Part shown: piece after piece, positions 8,867-18,625 of the stretch | How the letters are laid out: every line of letters begins with the position of its first letter | Numbering within the stretch: the stretch's first letter is position 1 | Origin: Rachicladosporium sp. CCFEE 5018 | Taxonomy: Eukaryota; Ascomycota; Dothideomycetes; Cladosporiales; Cladosporiaceae | Length of the DNA: 64,000 nucleotides | NCBI GenBank assembly: GCA_002077045.2 | Contig: KZ111144.1 | Location: forward strand, 934,168-998,167 | Reading direction: 5' to 3' | Made by a program: the position numbers and the translations under genes | The notes under the pieces: model-generated | Database searches by the model: none | Told to the model about the DNA's origin: nothing | Seen by the model: only the letters and a program-made list of their open reading frames with translations

Positions 8867-11857
8867 CTACGTCCCTCCGCCCTGCCGTCCCTGCTGCAAA
8901 GTAGCAGCCATAGCCGCAAAGTGGCCCTCCAACCCATCACCCCCTCCCCCTCCCCCTCCGGCATTCTGCCCCTGTTGACCCTGCTGCATAGCCTGCCGCT
9001 GCTGCTGCGCCTGCAGAACCTGGGCAGCCGCATACTGCTGCTGTTGCTGCTGCGCCATGTTCAACCCCCCGAGCCCGAACTGCTGCCCGCCACCGCCACC
9101 GCCGGCTTGTTGTTGCGCGGCGACTTGTTGGGCTTGCATCTGCATCTGGAGGACGCGCTGCTGTTTTTGGAGGTTGGCTTGGTATTGCTCCATTCCTCCG
9201 CCACCGCCGCCGCCGCCGCCGCCGACGCCGTTTGGAGCGCCGTTGCCGCCGGCTTGTTGTTGGCGTTGTAGCGCTGCTTGGCGGGCGAGGTGCTGTTGCT
9301 GCTGCTGCTTTCGCAGCATGTTCTGCATGAGCGGTGGCATTGTGGCGATGACGTTCGGCGGGATGGCGCCATTGTGCTGTTGCAGTAGCGTGCGGATTTG
9401 GCGCGTTGCGGTGTCGTGGGCGGCGCGCTGTTGCGCTGCCAAGAGGTGTTGCTGTTGTTGTGCGGCTTGAGATTGGGGATGCTGTTGCTGCGCGGCTTGG
9501 GCTTGGAGATGCGCTTGTTGGGCTGCGGCGGCTTGTTGTTGCTGCAGAAGAGCGCGTTGCTGAAGTTCCTGTTGCGTCTGCGGATGTGAGTGAGGCATAT
9601 TCTGCTGTTGCTGCTGAGCCTGAAGAGCCTGCTGCTGTGCTTGCATCTGCAGCATATTGGCCTGCTGCATGCCTTGGGCTGTCATTTGCTGCTGGTTCCC
9701 GCCAGCCTGCTGCTGGGCTTGAAATTGCAGCATGCTGCGCTGCACTTGATCTTTGTTGTTCTTTAGCAGCTGCATGCGCTTCAAGGCAGCCGCCTGCATG
9801 CCTTGATCACCTTGTGCTAGCCCTTGCTGATGCTGCGCTTGCGTCTGCTTCATCTGCTCGTTGATGTTGGACATCCGCTGCGCCATCTGGAAAGCCTCGG
9901 GTGGCATTGTGTTGCCGTTCATGTTCTGCGGATTGGCGCGTTGCATGGTCATAAGCGCTGCTTGCTCGGCGGTCATACCCTGCTGGTTGACTTGCGCGAG
10001 GTAGGCAGCCTGCTGTTGCATGATCATAGCCGCAGCAGCAGGGTTGGGCGTCTGCTGCATCATAGCTGGGGTCCCTTGCGGAATGGACACAGCAGGCGAG
10101 TTCGGCTGCATAGACTGCATCCTTGGTGTAGCCGAGACCTGCCGATTTCCAGGCATGACCTGCGCCATCGAAGGCGTAGACTGCATCTGGGGTGTATTAT
10201 TCCGACTGCCACCCGCCTGCTGACTAGCCTGTCGTACCATGGAAACATTCGGGTGCTGTGGGTGCTGCATAGCCGCTGACAATGGTCGCGGCGGACTTCC
10301 AGCATTCATGCCCTGCTGACTGGAAGACTGTGTCATCGGTACACCACCCCCGTTCTGTGGCACCATCGGACTCGACGTCATCATCGGCGTCTGGGTCTGC
10401 TGCCGCATAACCGGACTGGCCTGGACGCCATTCTGCTGCATCCCAGGATGTCCATGTGCCTGCATCATGTTTGCCTGCTGTTGCTGGACGTTGAGTTGCA
10501 TCTGCTGCTGCTGCGCGAGCTGCTGGTGCCGCATCGCCTCAGCTTGTGCCTGCGCAGCCATGAGCTGTCTCTGCTTCGACTGCGCTAGCTGCTGCTGTGC
10601 AACCTGCTCTTGCTGTCTCCGCTGAGCCATCTGCCTCTGAGCCAGCTGGTTCTGCTCGTCCTGCGCGCGTTTCTCAGCACTAGCCCGTTGCTCTTCTTCT
10701 TTCGCCAGTGTCTTGGCTTCTTCGTGGCGTATCTTCGCCTTGTTGATAGTCTCGAATCTTGAGTTGACGAGTGACGCAATGGAGGAGCTGTTGTCCCCTG
10801 TAGTAGTGCCGTTAGCAGCCCGAGCAGCAGGCTTGTTGCGCTCGTCCATGATAAGAAAGCGGCGTTCCTCTTCTGCAGCTTGCGCATCTTCAGCGGCCAC
10901 CTCAGCCGTGGTCTTCTTCCTCTCTGTCGTTGTCGGTGCCTTCTCGCTGTGTAGAGGGTGCTTCAGCATATCAAGAATTGCCCGTGACTCTTCGATCGTG
11001 CCAGCCAAATCCAAGCAAAGTGGTGGCATAGTCGCAACAAGCTGATCAGCATGAAACTCATACAACTCCTTCTGTGACATCCCAACCCTGCCGTCCAGCT
11101 CACCCATCCCCCCAACCGGTCCACCGATCGGCGTAGGCGGCACACTTCCCGACGGTGTCATCGGCGTGACCGTGTCCTTTCTTTTCTTCGACAGCTCGGC
11201 AGCAGGCATCTTCGCCATGATCATCAGATCCTCGTGCCGGCTCTGCTCAGTAGGGAACAGCACCACAGTCGTGTACTTGGGTCCTGCATCCTTTCCCTGG
11301 CCTTTGCCCGCCTCTTCATCTTTCTTCTTCTTCGCGTCCTCGGCGTCTTGCGAGTACATATCCCCATGATGGACGCCATAAGGCGAAGGCGTAATTGACT
11401 TGTGATGTTCATGCATCGTGAACTTCCCCTTATCATCCACCTTCCCTCCCCCTTCACCAGCCTCTTTACTCCGATGATTCAGCACCTTAACGATCAAACA
11501 CCCATCATAGAATCCCACGCCCTGCGCATGCAGCTCTTCGAGTATCTCATGCGGTACAGTCCCCTTGCGCAGGTGCTTCAGCACAATATTCATGGGCTCA
11601 GCATAGCCCCAGCTCCCATCCTGACCATCGAATCGGAAGTTCCTCTGATGGAGGTGTAGGACTAGTGAGGGCGGCTTGTTGGCGTGTTTCGCGAGGATAT
11701 GCGCGCTCGTGAGGACATATGGCTCAGTGAACTTTGTGCGCTTCGGTGGAGGGGCGAGGGCGGTGGAGGAGTCTGGAGCGGAGCGCTTGGTACCTGACGG
11801 GCGAGGAGCGGTGCGGCGGATTGATTGCGAAGGGCGGGCGATAGCGGCGGAGGCCAT
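8867..11857 (-). CDS. spt20: SAGA subunit SPT20, version A
   Basis: A single 996-residue exon from ATG 11857 to TAG 8867. The N-terminal Spt20 domain is recognisable: YVLTSAHILAKHANKPPSL, then FRFDGQDGSWGYAEPM, LHAQGVGFYDGCLIV and, further on, PPLCLDLAGTIEESRAILDML. Residues from about 350 onward are a coiled, very Gln-rich low-complexity region with Met/Pro interruptions, typical of fungal SPT20. SPT20 is a structural subunit of the nuclear SAGA coactivator/acetyltransferase complex. The 3' half differs from version B by scattered substitutions and by lengths of Gln and Gly runs; the 5' half, upstream of about 10300, is identical to copies 2 and 3. A GTAGGC at the stop codon could be a weak splice donor leading to a further exon. 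Confidence 0.9.
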   Translation of the reverse strand: MASAAIARPSQSIRRTAPRPSGTKRSAPDSSTALAPPPKRTKFTEPYVLTSAHILAKHANKPPSLVLHLHQRNFRFDGQDGSWGYAEPMNIVLKHLRKGTVPHEILEELHAQGVGFYDGCLIVKVLNHRSKEAGEGGGKVDDKGKFTMHEHHKSITPSPYGVHHGDMYSQDAEDAKKKKDEEAGKGQGKDAGPKYTTVVLFPTEQSRHEDLMIMAKMPAAELSKKRKDTVTPMTPSGSVPPTPIGGPVGGMGELDGRVGMSQKELYEFHADQLVATMPPLCLDLAGTIEESRAILDMLKHPLHSEKAPTTTERKKTTAEVAAEDAQAAEEERRFLIMDERNKPAARAANGTTTGDNSSSIASLVNSRFETINKAKIRHEEAKTLAKEEEQRASAEKRAQDEQNQLAQRQMAQRRQQEQVAQQQLAQSKQRQLMAAQAQAEAMRHQQLAQQQQMQLNVQQQQANMMQAHGHPGMQQNGVQASPVMRQQTQTPMMTSSPMVPQNGGGVPMTQSSSQQGMNAGSPPRPLSAAMQHPQHPNVSMVRQASQQAGGSRNNTPQMQSTPSMAQVMPGNRQVSATPRMQSMQPNSPAVSIPQGTPAMMQQTPNPAAAAMIMQQQAAYLAQVNQQGMTAEQAALMTMQRANPQNMNGNTMPPEAFQMAQRMSNINEQMKQTQAQHQQGLAQGDQGMQAAALKRMQLLKNNKDQVQRSMLQFQAQQQAGGNQQQMTAQGMQQANMLQMQAQQQALQAQQQQQNMPHSHPQTQQELQQRALLQQQQAAAAQQAHLQAQAAQQQHPQSQAAQQQQHLLAAQQRAAHDTATRQIRTLLQQHNGAIPPNVIATMPPLMQNMLRKQQQQQHLARQAALQRQQQAGGNGAPNGVGGGGGGGGGGMEQYQANLQKQQRVLQMQMQAQQVAAQQQAGGGGGGQQFGLGGLNMAQQQQQQYAAAQVLQAQQQRQAMQQGQQGQNAGGGGGGGDGLEGHFAAMAATLQQGRQGGGT

Positions 11858-12328
11858 GGTGGGTGGAATAGTGGGTGTAGGAGGGGATGATCGCGCAGCG
11901 CGGGTGCGAGCGATAAGTACGCTGTGAGCTGCGCAGTGGCGCGCCTAGAGAGGCGAAAGAATGGCTTGTAACAAGAATGTGTGCACGCGGCACTGAAGAA
12001 GTGAAAGGCTCAACGTCACCCTCGATGGCTATTGTCGCTCGTGAATGTGACGTGCATGTACAAGGCGCCGTTCGTGGGGAAGGCGCCGATCACATGCAGG
12101 CTCATGCGGGCCGGACCTTGTAGAACAAGCTTATGGCAGTAAGATCACGTGAAGCTTGATTGTACTGAGTAGAGGTCCGTTTCGATCTCCTCTAGTCTAT
12201 ATAAAGTACCATGAGCCTCCAATCTGCGATTGAGACTCAGGAAAAGCCTCCTGGGTGTCTCCAAACCCTAGCAGCGCCGTCATGGTTCCATGTAGTGCCC
12301 CAATGGTGTCAGTCCGATACTCCAAGCC
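11858..12328 (-). promoter_or_regulatory. SPT20 promoter with paired AAGGCGCCG and CACGTG
   Basis: Upstream of the SPT20 ATG (minus strand) two direct AAGGCGCCG elements lie at 12062-12070 and 12080-12088, and an E-box CACGTG at 12146-12151. All are kept in the diverged version (CACGTG at 61181-61186). Equivalent CACGTG sites lie at 24809 and 31561. E-boxes bind bHLH factors in fungi; that these sites are used is inference. Confidence 0.4.
12198..12205. promoter_or_regulatory. TATATAAA element, conserved in all copies
   Basis: TATATAAA occurs here and at 24861, 31613 and 61233, about 120 nt beyond the ancestral stop of the gelsolin gene on the minus strand. On that strand it reads as a TATATA-type 3'-end efficiency element. 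On the plus strand it would be a TATA box just before an ATG whose 81-codon frame runs antisense to the gelsolin C-terminus. The 3'-end role seems likelier. Confidence 0.35.
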
Positions 12329-12448
12329 TCATCGACATATCAACGCCTTCACCTCCGCGAGACTCGCCGTCTTCGCTCCGCCATCCGTGCTGCTCTGACT
12401 CCCACCCATCATGCCCTCAACGCCCCAAAGTCCCCTTTTGCCATCCCA

Positions 12449-15400
12449 TTACCTGAAGCAGCCCTCCACCACTTCCGGTAAACCGCTAAACACCACTTCA
12501 ACCCCCTTTTCTCCGTCATGCTCAGCATACTTCTCAGCAAACAACAGCGTCTGCGCTAGCACTGCGTTCCTGGTGTCCAGTGGTCGCGTGGAGGCGAACA
12601 GCGGACCAACGAGAATGTACACCTTTGCGGGCGTGGTGAGGATGTAGATGGCCTCCGCTTCGAGCGACGTCTGCGTGAACGGAGTCATCTCGACAGCTTC
12701 GCACTTGATGTCGTCAGCTGCGAAAGAGGGGCGGGAAGACCAACTAGGTCGCCGGGTAAGAGAGTAGACTGCGCCCAAGAAGCTGGACTTGGGTTGCAGC
12801 TGCTGTATGCGGATGAGTCGTGGTCGCGAGTTCCCATCTTTGGATTGGCAGAAACCAGATGCCGTCGGAATTGTCGCACCTGGCCCAAATATAGCCAGAA
12901 ATTCGGCTGACTCTTCGCCTTGAACGACTTCGACGACTTCCTCAAGACCTGCACCAAGCTCCATACCCACCAGCCGTGCCGCGCTCACTTCCTCAGTCGT
13001 CGCGTGCTGTCCTTTCCAAAGCCATAGTTTGCAACACTGTAGCGTGACGGGATAGCTGATCAGGTATACAAAGCCTTCACACAGACTCTTGGCGTCGAAA
13101 TGCACTTCATCAAACACCACATGCCCCAAGTGTTGCCGACCGCAGAGTATGTACTGCTTACCTGCCGTCTCTCGCGTGCCGGACCGTGTGATTAGAATTC
13201 CACCTAAAGCTTCCAGTAGCTCTGCAGGTTCGAGGTCTTGCTTGACAGTAATGGGTGTTGAGGCGCCTTCACGCTTCGCTACGGCACGGGCGGCGGTGTC
13301 GACGGCAGGCGCGACGGAGGTAGGCACCTCAGAGCCTTGCCAGATGTAGACTCGTGTCGACTTAGGACCGGATGTAGGGATGAACGTGTGCGTAATGATG
13401 TATATCGAGCCAGAGAAGAGCGTGTACTCGTCTTGCTGCGCAAGCTGAGCGAGCTGACCATCGAGCGAAACGTGCTGTACCGACTTGCGGAGGGTCTTGA
13501 TGCGAGGGGGTGGTGTGGAGATGGTAGCGAGGAAGGCTTGGACATCCATAGTCAGGCCAGCGGAGCATGTCGGTGTGCAGCCGAATGAATCGACGAGCAG
13601 ACGTCCAGTATCACTCTCGGGTTGCTGTAGTGTCTCTTGAGTGCCTTGAGAAGCTCACAAGTCAGCCACAGTCCTCTCATAACATTCCGCAGAAGCTCAG
13701 GTGACTGTAAGATCCAAAGGTCAGAAACGATGGATCAAGCAACGCAGACATCATGTCGTACCTTCACTTGACGGCAATTGTCCAGAGACAATTCTCGAGC
13801 TCTTCGCTGGCCGCGGCGGTCCATTCACAGTTGCAGTCGTTTCTGGTCCATTGCTCGACCCTGGCCGTGAGTTCGATCTTGCTGGCGATGAAGCGAGCAG
13901 ACCAGCTGAACGCATAGCAGCCTCCTCATCTCTGCGATTCGGTAGCTGGATTTGTGATGGTCGCTCAGCTGGCTTCGGCGCTGCTGGCGAGCGTCCCCAG
14001 AACGAGCTGACCGCCTTCACTGATGGCAGCGAAGTATCCGCGTTCTCTTTGTTTTCTTCGGAGTGGGCGGGAGCCTTGGACGAAGCAAAGCCGCGGAACT
14101 CTGGCACGCTGTCCTTTTGGGGTGTTGCAGGAGGGGCCTCAGCTTGCTGAGGCGTACTAGAGAGCGGCTGCGTTCGCTTAGCGAAGGGTGACCCTGCCTG
14201 CATCGTCCTCGCACCCGTTGGCACGATCTTGGCTGGGCTTGACAGGACCTTGGACACCGTATCTGCATTGGAAGGCGCATCCTTTGCGGGGGGCGGAGGT
14301 CGGGCATTTTGGAAGGGCGAGAATGTCGGCTTCGGTGAAGGCATTGGCTTTGCTGGCGGCGCATCTGTTATCTTCGCAGGCGGCAGAGACACCTCTGATG
14401 GTGTTGTGCCCATCTCGGACCTTTTGCTCGCACTCAGGGATGACGCCATGATCGACGCCATTGATCCAGGCTTCGCACTGGGCAGCACTACTTTCGAGAT
14501 CCTTGCTGGCTCGACCTCCGTGGCAGCGCCCGACGGTACCGTCTCTTGTACAGCTGACGGGAAGTCTGAAGCTTTCTCCCCACTCGCCGCTGCTGCAGAA
14601 GCGCCCTTCCTCCGCTTTGGTCCCTTCGCACGATCCTTGCGCATGTCTTGCAACGGTGCTGCCGGTGTGGCTGCCTCGAGTGTAGCTTCGACTGGTGGCG
14701 ACTTCATGCTCTGCACCGGGCTGCCAGATCTTGAGCCACTCGGGCTTGCTTTCGGACTAGGTGGCCCCAGAGCCAAGATCCTAGCTAAGCCTGGGTTGAA
14801 GCGCGCAGCCAGCTCACTAGTTTGCGAAGGAGCAGGCGTGGACAACGGGCTCCTGGACCGAGCGATGGGAGACACCTGCTGAGCCTCCGGTACCATCTTC
14901 TGTGGCTTGATTTCCGGCTGCGTAGCCCTCGGCTGCTCTCTAGTGCTCTTCTGCCTTCTCAACGCCTCAGGCGTCTCGTCCTGCTTCTTCACTGGACAGC
15001 TCTCCACGGTCCTGTCCGAAGCTTTCCTCGTCAACAATTCCCGCTTCGCCAACGCCTCTGGCTTCTCGGGCGTACTCGGCTTGAACTTCACCTCCCTCTC
15101 CTTGACGACACCCGCCTCCTTCTCAGCCTGCCACTCATCTTTCTTTGCCAGCAGACTCTCCTTCAGTTCATCTCGCCTCACAGTCTTGACCGGTCCACCA
15201 GTGACAGCCAGCCCGGTCTTACCGCGCAAGATGTTATCTCTGAGCAGATCGGGCGCTACATACTTTTCAGGCCGGGTGGGGCGGAGAGCGGAAGCTTTGG
15301 CGAGGAACTCTGGAGTGTCGGTGCTCTTTGGTGCTGCCGCCGGTCGGGAACGGAGGGTTGCACGAAAGTCGGTTTGAGGTTTGCTTGGTGATGAATCCTT

Positions 15401-16110
15401 GGCTGGAGAGGACGGAGGCTTAGAGAACGGAGTGCTAGGTAGAGGTGACTTGACAGAATTGGTAGCTGGAAAGCGCGAAGTAATGTCAGGCTTCGGCGAT
15501 ACCTTTGGTGGAGTGGTCTTGACTGCGACAGGTGTTGCTGCGGCTATCGTCCTTGGGTCGACTTTCTCAGAAGACACGACAAGAGGCTCGGCAGCGATCA
15601 CTGCCGCTTCCTTACTAGCGCCGTTCAGCTCCTCCTTCCTCGTGGGCGCTGCCATTCTCTCCGCCATCTCCAATGACTCTTTCGCCAACATACTGGTCGG
15701 CCGTCCAGCCAGACCATTGGGCTTCGTCTTCATCGGCGGCGTGATGGATCTGGGACTGCCTGTCTCTGGTCTCAGATCTCGCGACTCTGTCCGCTTCAGT
15801 AAGCTTTGCCCAAATGAAGCAGCCTTCGTAGGTGAGCTAGGTCTGCTGCTGTCTTGCCCAGGCAATACTGGCGTGCCACTCCTCGAAGGTCCAAATGTCG
15901 AGCTCTTTGTCGGGGACAGTGGTCGAGTAAAGTCGAGCTCTGGTGGCGCAGGCGTCATGCTCCTCGGGGTGATCTCGCCGCTCTCTCGTTGCGCCTTCGC
16001 ACGTGCGATGTTCTCCATCCAGCTCGGCTGCGCGTTCTTTGGAGGCGATGGCTTGGGTGAGTCAGGCTTATTGAGTGCGCTTTCGATCCAGCTCGACTTC
16101 GTCGGACTCC
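12449..16110 (-). CDS. DUF4045-gelsolin protein, copy 1 (N-terminus lost in gap, premature stop)
   Basis: Two exons: the C-terminal gelsolin part at 13644-12449 and the disordered Ser/Pro/Lys-rich part from 13762 up to the gap at 16111. They are joined by a 117-nt intron (13645-13761; GTACGA donor, CTGAC branch, AAG acceptor). The 3' exon has gelsolin-like repeats, seen in DEYTLFSGSIYIITHTF, TRVYIWQG and YPVTLQCCKLWLWKGQ. The protein ends at TAA 12449-12451, while the diverged version at 61364 reads TTT at this codon and continues 40 residues. The frame after the TAA here is still open to TGA at 12329. Roughly 514 N-terminal codons, present in copy 3, are missing. The copy is identical in translation to copies 2 and 3. 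Confidence 0.8.
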
Positions 16111-16210
16111 NNNNNNNNNNNNNNNNNNNNNNNNNNNNNNNNNNNNNNNNNNNNNNNNNNNNNNNNNNNNNNNNNNNNNNNNNNNNNNNNNNNNNNNNNN
16201 NNNNNNNNNN
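16111..16210. other. Assembly gap of 100 N (gap 1)
   Basis: Exactly 100 N, a conventional unknown-length gap. It joins the inside of a DUF4045 gene (ending GTCGGACTCC) to the inside of YSH1 version B. The left flank stops on the same base as gap 2, a sign of a shared contig end. Confidence 0.98.
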
Positions 16211-18292
16211 GCCGGCGTATTCCCTCAGATCGGCTGGGGACATGAGGGAGAGCTTGTGATCAGATTGCACCAATATCCCACTTATCGTCTGCGGATCGCC
16301 CTCTGCACGCGGCCGCTTTACATCACCGCCAATCGTCTCCCCGGTAGGAGTGTAAGTCGAAGCCAGCGACCCAACGACCTTAGCGACCTTGTCCCGGCGA
16401 AAAGGGATCCGCACTTCCTCGCAATTGGCCGGGGAGTACACTTTGAACTTCCCAAGCCCCAGCAGCCGCGAGCGCATGCGCATCATATTCCCCCTCTCGC
16501 CGTGAACGAGCACGACGACGGGCGCGTTGACCTCCTCGATGAACGCCCGGTTCTCACTCCCATCTACATGCGCCGCGAAACTGAATTCCTGCACCGTGCA
16601 TCGCCGAGGGATCATGGTCTTCTCTTCGCCGATCTTGCGACCGGGAGCGAGGGAAGGATTATTGCGTTGTCCCATGACTGAGGGAATAGAGTCGGGTTCT
16701 TTCATTATCTCCTTCGCCATTGTGCCTTCGACGCTGTAGCCGGTAATGACCACCCCGTTCTTTGGATCCGGAGCCCAGCGCTCCAGCAACGCGCGGGAAA
16801 CGCCATTCTGCAGCATACCTGGTGAGGCGAGCATGATGCAGCCGCCTACATCGTCGAAGCGATCCAGACTCTTCAAGCTGCGAATGTGCTCGAAATCCCA
16901 GGGCCCGGTTGTGGCGCCAGAGTGGAGCTTAGAGCGAATGTTGTCGTTCATGCTGTCGATGTAAGTTTGGTAGACGACCATGCATTTGCGAGCTAGAGCG
17001 GAGGCGAAGTATATCGGAAAGCGCTGGTACTCTGGATGTCGTGTCCAGTAGTCTTCCAGAATTAGCAGCAGTTCCTGGGCCATGCCTATGGCGAAGACGG
17101 GCAGGAGGACCCTGCCGCCGCGGCCCAGAATCCCGGTGATGCTTTTCATGAGCGCGATTTCGCGTTCGGCGCGGGGTATGTGCGTGCTGATGCCGAAGGT
17201 TGATTCGGTTATGAGGCAGTCTACTTTCAGGCCGCGCGGGATGGTGGCGGGGATCAAGTGCCTGTCGTTCTCTCGACTGTAGTCGCCGGTGAAGAGGATG
17301 CTGAGGCCGGCGATTTCAATGAGATACATGCATGCTCCTAGCACATGTCCAGCCGGGTACGGCGTTATCCTGATACCCGCGTGAGTGTGTGTGGTGTTGA
17401 AGGAGATTGTCTGGATTTGCGGCAGAGTTTGCAAGACGTCTGCTTCGGTGTAGAGCTGAGCTATGGCGCCACCGTCGTTTGCTGAGGTCGATGTGGAGGA
17501 GGCTGGGGCGCGGTGCGTGTTGCTGACACGTACGGAGTCTTGCATGAGCCATTTGTAGATTGCTTTTGTGGGGTGGGTCATGTAGGTGCGGCCTTTGAAG
17601 GGAGTTTTGGCGAGGACGTAGGGGAGGGAGGCGGCGTGGTCCATGTGGAAGCTGTGCATGCGTTGTTAGTCCTCTCTCGTGCTGTGATTTACGTACTGAT
17701 ATATCTCCACTCGTTCTGATGGCTGGACAACAGAGCATGCAGGCAGGCAGCATGGCAGGACAGAATGAAACGGGAGAGGGTGGTGATGAATAAGATTCAT
17801 ACAATGGCTATAGAGACTTGCTGGATTGCTTGACTTGATCAGTCAGTAGCATCTGCGCGTCTGGGGAGATGAGAAAGTCTTGCTTTGCCATGGCCATGCT
17901 GCCTGCCCAAGGACTGAAAGAGTGACGAGGAAAGATGTGAAGATTGCCATGACATTCGAATCCATCGTCATGACACGCGTTAATTCTTTGCGGACGTGTT
18001 CCTCCTGATTACGGGGCACGATCAAGTCCACTTACTGCGTAATCAGCAGCACGTCCACGGTGCCTAGATCAAACTCATCGTAAAATGGCAGTGCCGCTAG
18101 TCCATCGAAAGCCGGGTGTATACCAGCATCCAGCATGACAGTCTTGCCCTTGTACTGTATGATGTGGCAACTCCTGCCGACCTCGTTGCCGCCACCGAGA
18201 GCGAGGAACATAAGCTCATCGGAGGGATCCACGGGGTCATCGTCATCGGCGGAAGGGGCGGCAGCGGAGGGGTGGGGGCGTTTGGTGGCCAT
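16211..18292 (-). CDS. ysh1: YSH1 (CPSF-73), version B, C-terminus lost in gap
   Basis: Exons are 18292-18036 and 17651-16211 (cut by the gap); the intron 17652-18035 is again 384 nt with the same donor, branch point and acceptor. The metallo-beta-lactamase and beta-CASP motifs are all intact: HFHMDH, GHVLGA, TGDYS, ITESTFG and VLVHGE. Compared with version A, exon 1 has S11A and N17D, and exon 2 shows T to I, M to L and M to I changes, all conservative. Reading stops at LREYAG, so about 225 C-terminal residues are missing because of the gap rather than a mutation. It shares a 333-bp divergent promoter with TAF4 version B. Confidence 0.92.
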
Positions 18293-18625
18293 GATGAGGT
18301 CGTCGCAGTCAGCCTTGTGCCACTCACAGCTGAGCAGTCACGTTCTTGTCCAGTATTCGTGATGTTGTAACGCGAGTAGAGTGAAGTCCAGGTCGCTATT
18401 GGTCATTGAGCACAGGGCGGTCGGGACTTGCCGTGGCCGTCACAAGTGCCTCCCATTCACTTGAGCGTCTACACCAACATCTGTATGCACGACGCGGCGC
18501 TGGCGTCACTTCTAATAAGTCACAGCGACCGAGGCGACACTGTCTGGCACACCGAACACTCCCTCTCGAGCTACACACACTGGAGACGACTTCCGCCGAT
18601 GATATAACCGAACCACTCATCCGCC
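18293..18625. promoter_or_regulatory. Divergent YSH1/TAF4 promoter, version B
   Basis: This 333-bp interval lies between the ATG of YSH1 (18292, minus) and that of TAF4 (18626, plus). The left edge and the last 30 bp before TAF4 resemble version A. The middle is strongly diverged, with several indels. Confidence 0.5.

Larger units (their letters stand above)
3500..16110. repeat. Large repeated block, copy 1
   Basis: Covers part of YSH1, all of TAF4 and SPT20, and most of DUF4045-gelsolin. It aligns with 16211-28773; the left part (to about 10300) is diverged by scattered substitutions and indels, the right part has a constant offset of 12663 and identical translations. Confidence 0.9.

Noticed and set aside
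9060..9600. CTG/CAG-rich stretch as a noncoding microsatellite or repeat array
   Set aside because: It encodes the Gln-rich tail of SPT20 in an intact frame.
14229..15391. Long plus-strand frames (150-220 codons) antisense to DUF4045, repeated in all copies
   Set aside because: They are composition shadows of the Ser/Pro/Lys-rich coding strand; no motifs, and they change without constraint in the diverged copy.
13751..17659. A 1302-codon fusion of YSH1 and DUF4045
   Set aside because: Joined only through gap 1; both proteins have their own complete models elsewhere in the window.
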